A DNA stretch of 5,612 nt from CALBPI01 sp045110335 (GTDB taxonomy: Bacteria > Pseudomonadota > Gammaproteobacteria > Steroidobacterales > Woeseiaceae), in contig JBGCGB010000012.1 in assembly GCA_045110335.1 (NCBI GenBank), positions 1-5,612 on the forward strand. Direction: 5' to 3'. Below, piece by piece: positions 4,677 to 5,612 of this stretch (the first letter of the stretch is position 1; each line of letters opens with the position of its first letter). The notes under the pieces were generated by a model, which worked only from the letters and a program-made list of their open reading frames with translations, made no database searches and was not told the origin of the DNA. Both the position numbers and the translations under genes were made by a program.

Positions 4677-5612
4677 ATGACAGATACCACCACCGCGATC
4701 GTTTGGTTTCGACGCGACCTGCGGCTCGCCGACAACCCAGCCTTGCATGCCGCCATCAACGACTACGACCAGATCATTGCGCTCTATATCGACGACCGTG
4801 GCGATGACGGCGACTGGCGACAGGGCGCGGCCAGCGATTGGTGGTTGCATCACAGCCTCGCTGCGCTCAGCGAGTCCATCGAAAAACGCGGCGGTGCATT
4901 GGTAGTTCGCCAAGGCAACGCCGCGGATGTGCTTGATACACTGATCAAGTCGCAGGACATCGATGCCATTTATTGGAACCGCTTGTACGACCCCGCGGCG
5001 ATCAAACGCGACAAGGCCATCAAACAATCGCTGACCGAACGCGAGATCACGGCCAAAAGTTTCAATGGCGCGCTGCTGATCGAACCCTGGGAAGTCGAGA
5101 CGCAAACCGAAACGCCCTATCGCGTGTTCACGCCTTTCTGGCGGGAAGCCCAGAAACGCCTCAACCTTGGCGATCGTTTGCCAACGCCGAAGAAAATCAA
5201 AAGCCCTAAAGTCGACAGCGCGACCTTAAAGTCGCTCGACCTGTTACCCAGCATCCGTTGGGACAAAGGCATCGAGGCGGCGTGGGTACCCGGCGAAGCG
5301 GCAGCGGCCGAGAAAGCCGCCGAATTCATCAAAGACGGCGCGCAGCATTACGATGAGCAACGCGATTTTCCCGGCATCGAAGGCGTGTCGCGTTTGTCGC
5401 CACATCTTCACTTTGGCGAGATCTCGGTGCGACAACTTTGGGAAGACATTGTCGACGAGCACGGGCGCACCGATGACGGCAGCACGATCTATCGCAGCGA
5501 GTTGGGTTGGCGTGAGTTCTCGCATCACATCCTTTATCACTACCCACACACCGCCGATGAGCCGATGAAAGAAAAATACGCCGCGTTCCCGTGGCGCGAC
5601 AATGCCGATGAC
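4677..5612 (+). CDS. phrB: Class I DNA photolyase, 3' end cut by window
   Basis: The frame is open from ATG 4677 to the right edge, giving 312 residues of an expected 470 or so. It would repair UV-induced cyclobutane pyrimidine dimers using light and FADH2. The N-terminal antenna-cofactor (alpha/beta) domain starts with the family signature AIVWFRRDLRLADNPAL (7-23). The FAD-binding domain begins near 205, with YDEQRDFPGIEGVSRLSPHL at 225-244 followed by HFGEIS, and with ELGWREFSHHILYHYP (275-290). E275 and W278 appear to match E274 and W277 of E. coli PhrB, the latter stacking on the dimer. AFPWRDN at 303-309 leads towards the missing VDAxMR and GWxHNR regions. Retention of those substrate-contact residues favours a CPD photolyase over a cryptochrome, but the missing C-terminal third prevents a firm decision. 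Confidence 0.93.
   Translation, partial: MTDTTTAIVWFRRDLRLADNPALHAAINDYDQIIALYIDDRGDDGDWRQGAASDWWLHHSLAALSESIEKRGGALVVRQGNAADVLDTLIKSQDIDAIYWNRLYDPAAIKRDKAIKQSLTEREITAKSFNGALLIEPWEVETQTETPYRVFTPFWREAQKRLNLGDRLPTPKKIKSPKVDSATLKSLDLLPSIRWDKGIEAAWVPGEAAAAEKAAEFIKDGAQHYDEQRDFPGIEGVSRLSPHLHFGEISVRQLWEDIVDEHGRTDDGSTIYRSELGWREFSHHILYHYPHTADEPMKEKYAAFPWRDNADD

Noticed and set aside
4635..5549. Minus-strand frames opposite the photolyase gene
   Set aside because: The plus frame matches photolyase from its first residues to the window edge, so these are antisense shadows.

Overview
The window is the edge of a sedentary chromosomal integron set into ordinary core genes of a proteobacterium. The core proteins (a YcgN-type cysteine-cluster protein, an HprA-like D-2-hydroxyacid dehydrogenase, a class I photolyase) read like gammaproteobacterial proteins, but the genus cannot be fixed from this sequence. 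Composition falls in steps: 26 of 60 bases are G or C at 301-360 (cassette 1), 30 of 60 at 1021-1080 (integrase) and 43 of 60 at 4141-4200 (dehydrogenase), as expected for foreign cassettes next to resident genes.

Left part, 1-912: gene cassettes and the attachment region. A cassette recombination site (attC) lies at about 135-236 and has the canonical folded layout. It closes a 550-bp cassette (141-690) that encodes one unrecognised exported protein on the minus strand. Beyond it begins a second cassette whose gene, a small membrane protein, runs off the left edge. Between cassette 1 and the integrase lies the presumed attI, with its crossover at 690/691, and a leader of about 220 bp with no convincing sigma70 promoter on either strand.

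Middle, 913-1917: an intact integron integrase (IntI) on the plus strand, divergent from the cassettes. This is the usual arrangement, in which IntI inserts and excises cassettes at attI and attC. Its 3' end overlaps the 3' end of arsN2 by four bases.

Right part, 1914-3561, minus strand: a probable three-gene unit in the order ycgN, an iodotyrosine-deiodinase-like nitroreductase (starts overlapped by 8 nt), then an ArsN2-type acetyltransferase after a 63-nt gap. No other arsenic gene is in view.

Far right, plus strand: an hprA-like dehydrogenase (3635-4588), divergent from ycgN, then a class I photolyase gene from 4677 that is cut by the right edge after 312 codons.

The most notable content is the integron/cassette boundary with two cassette genes of unknown function. 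I see no phage, CRISPR, rRNA or tRNA features.
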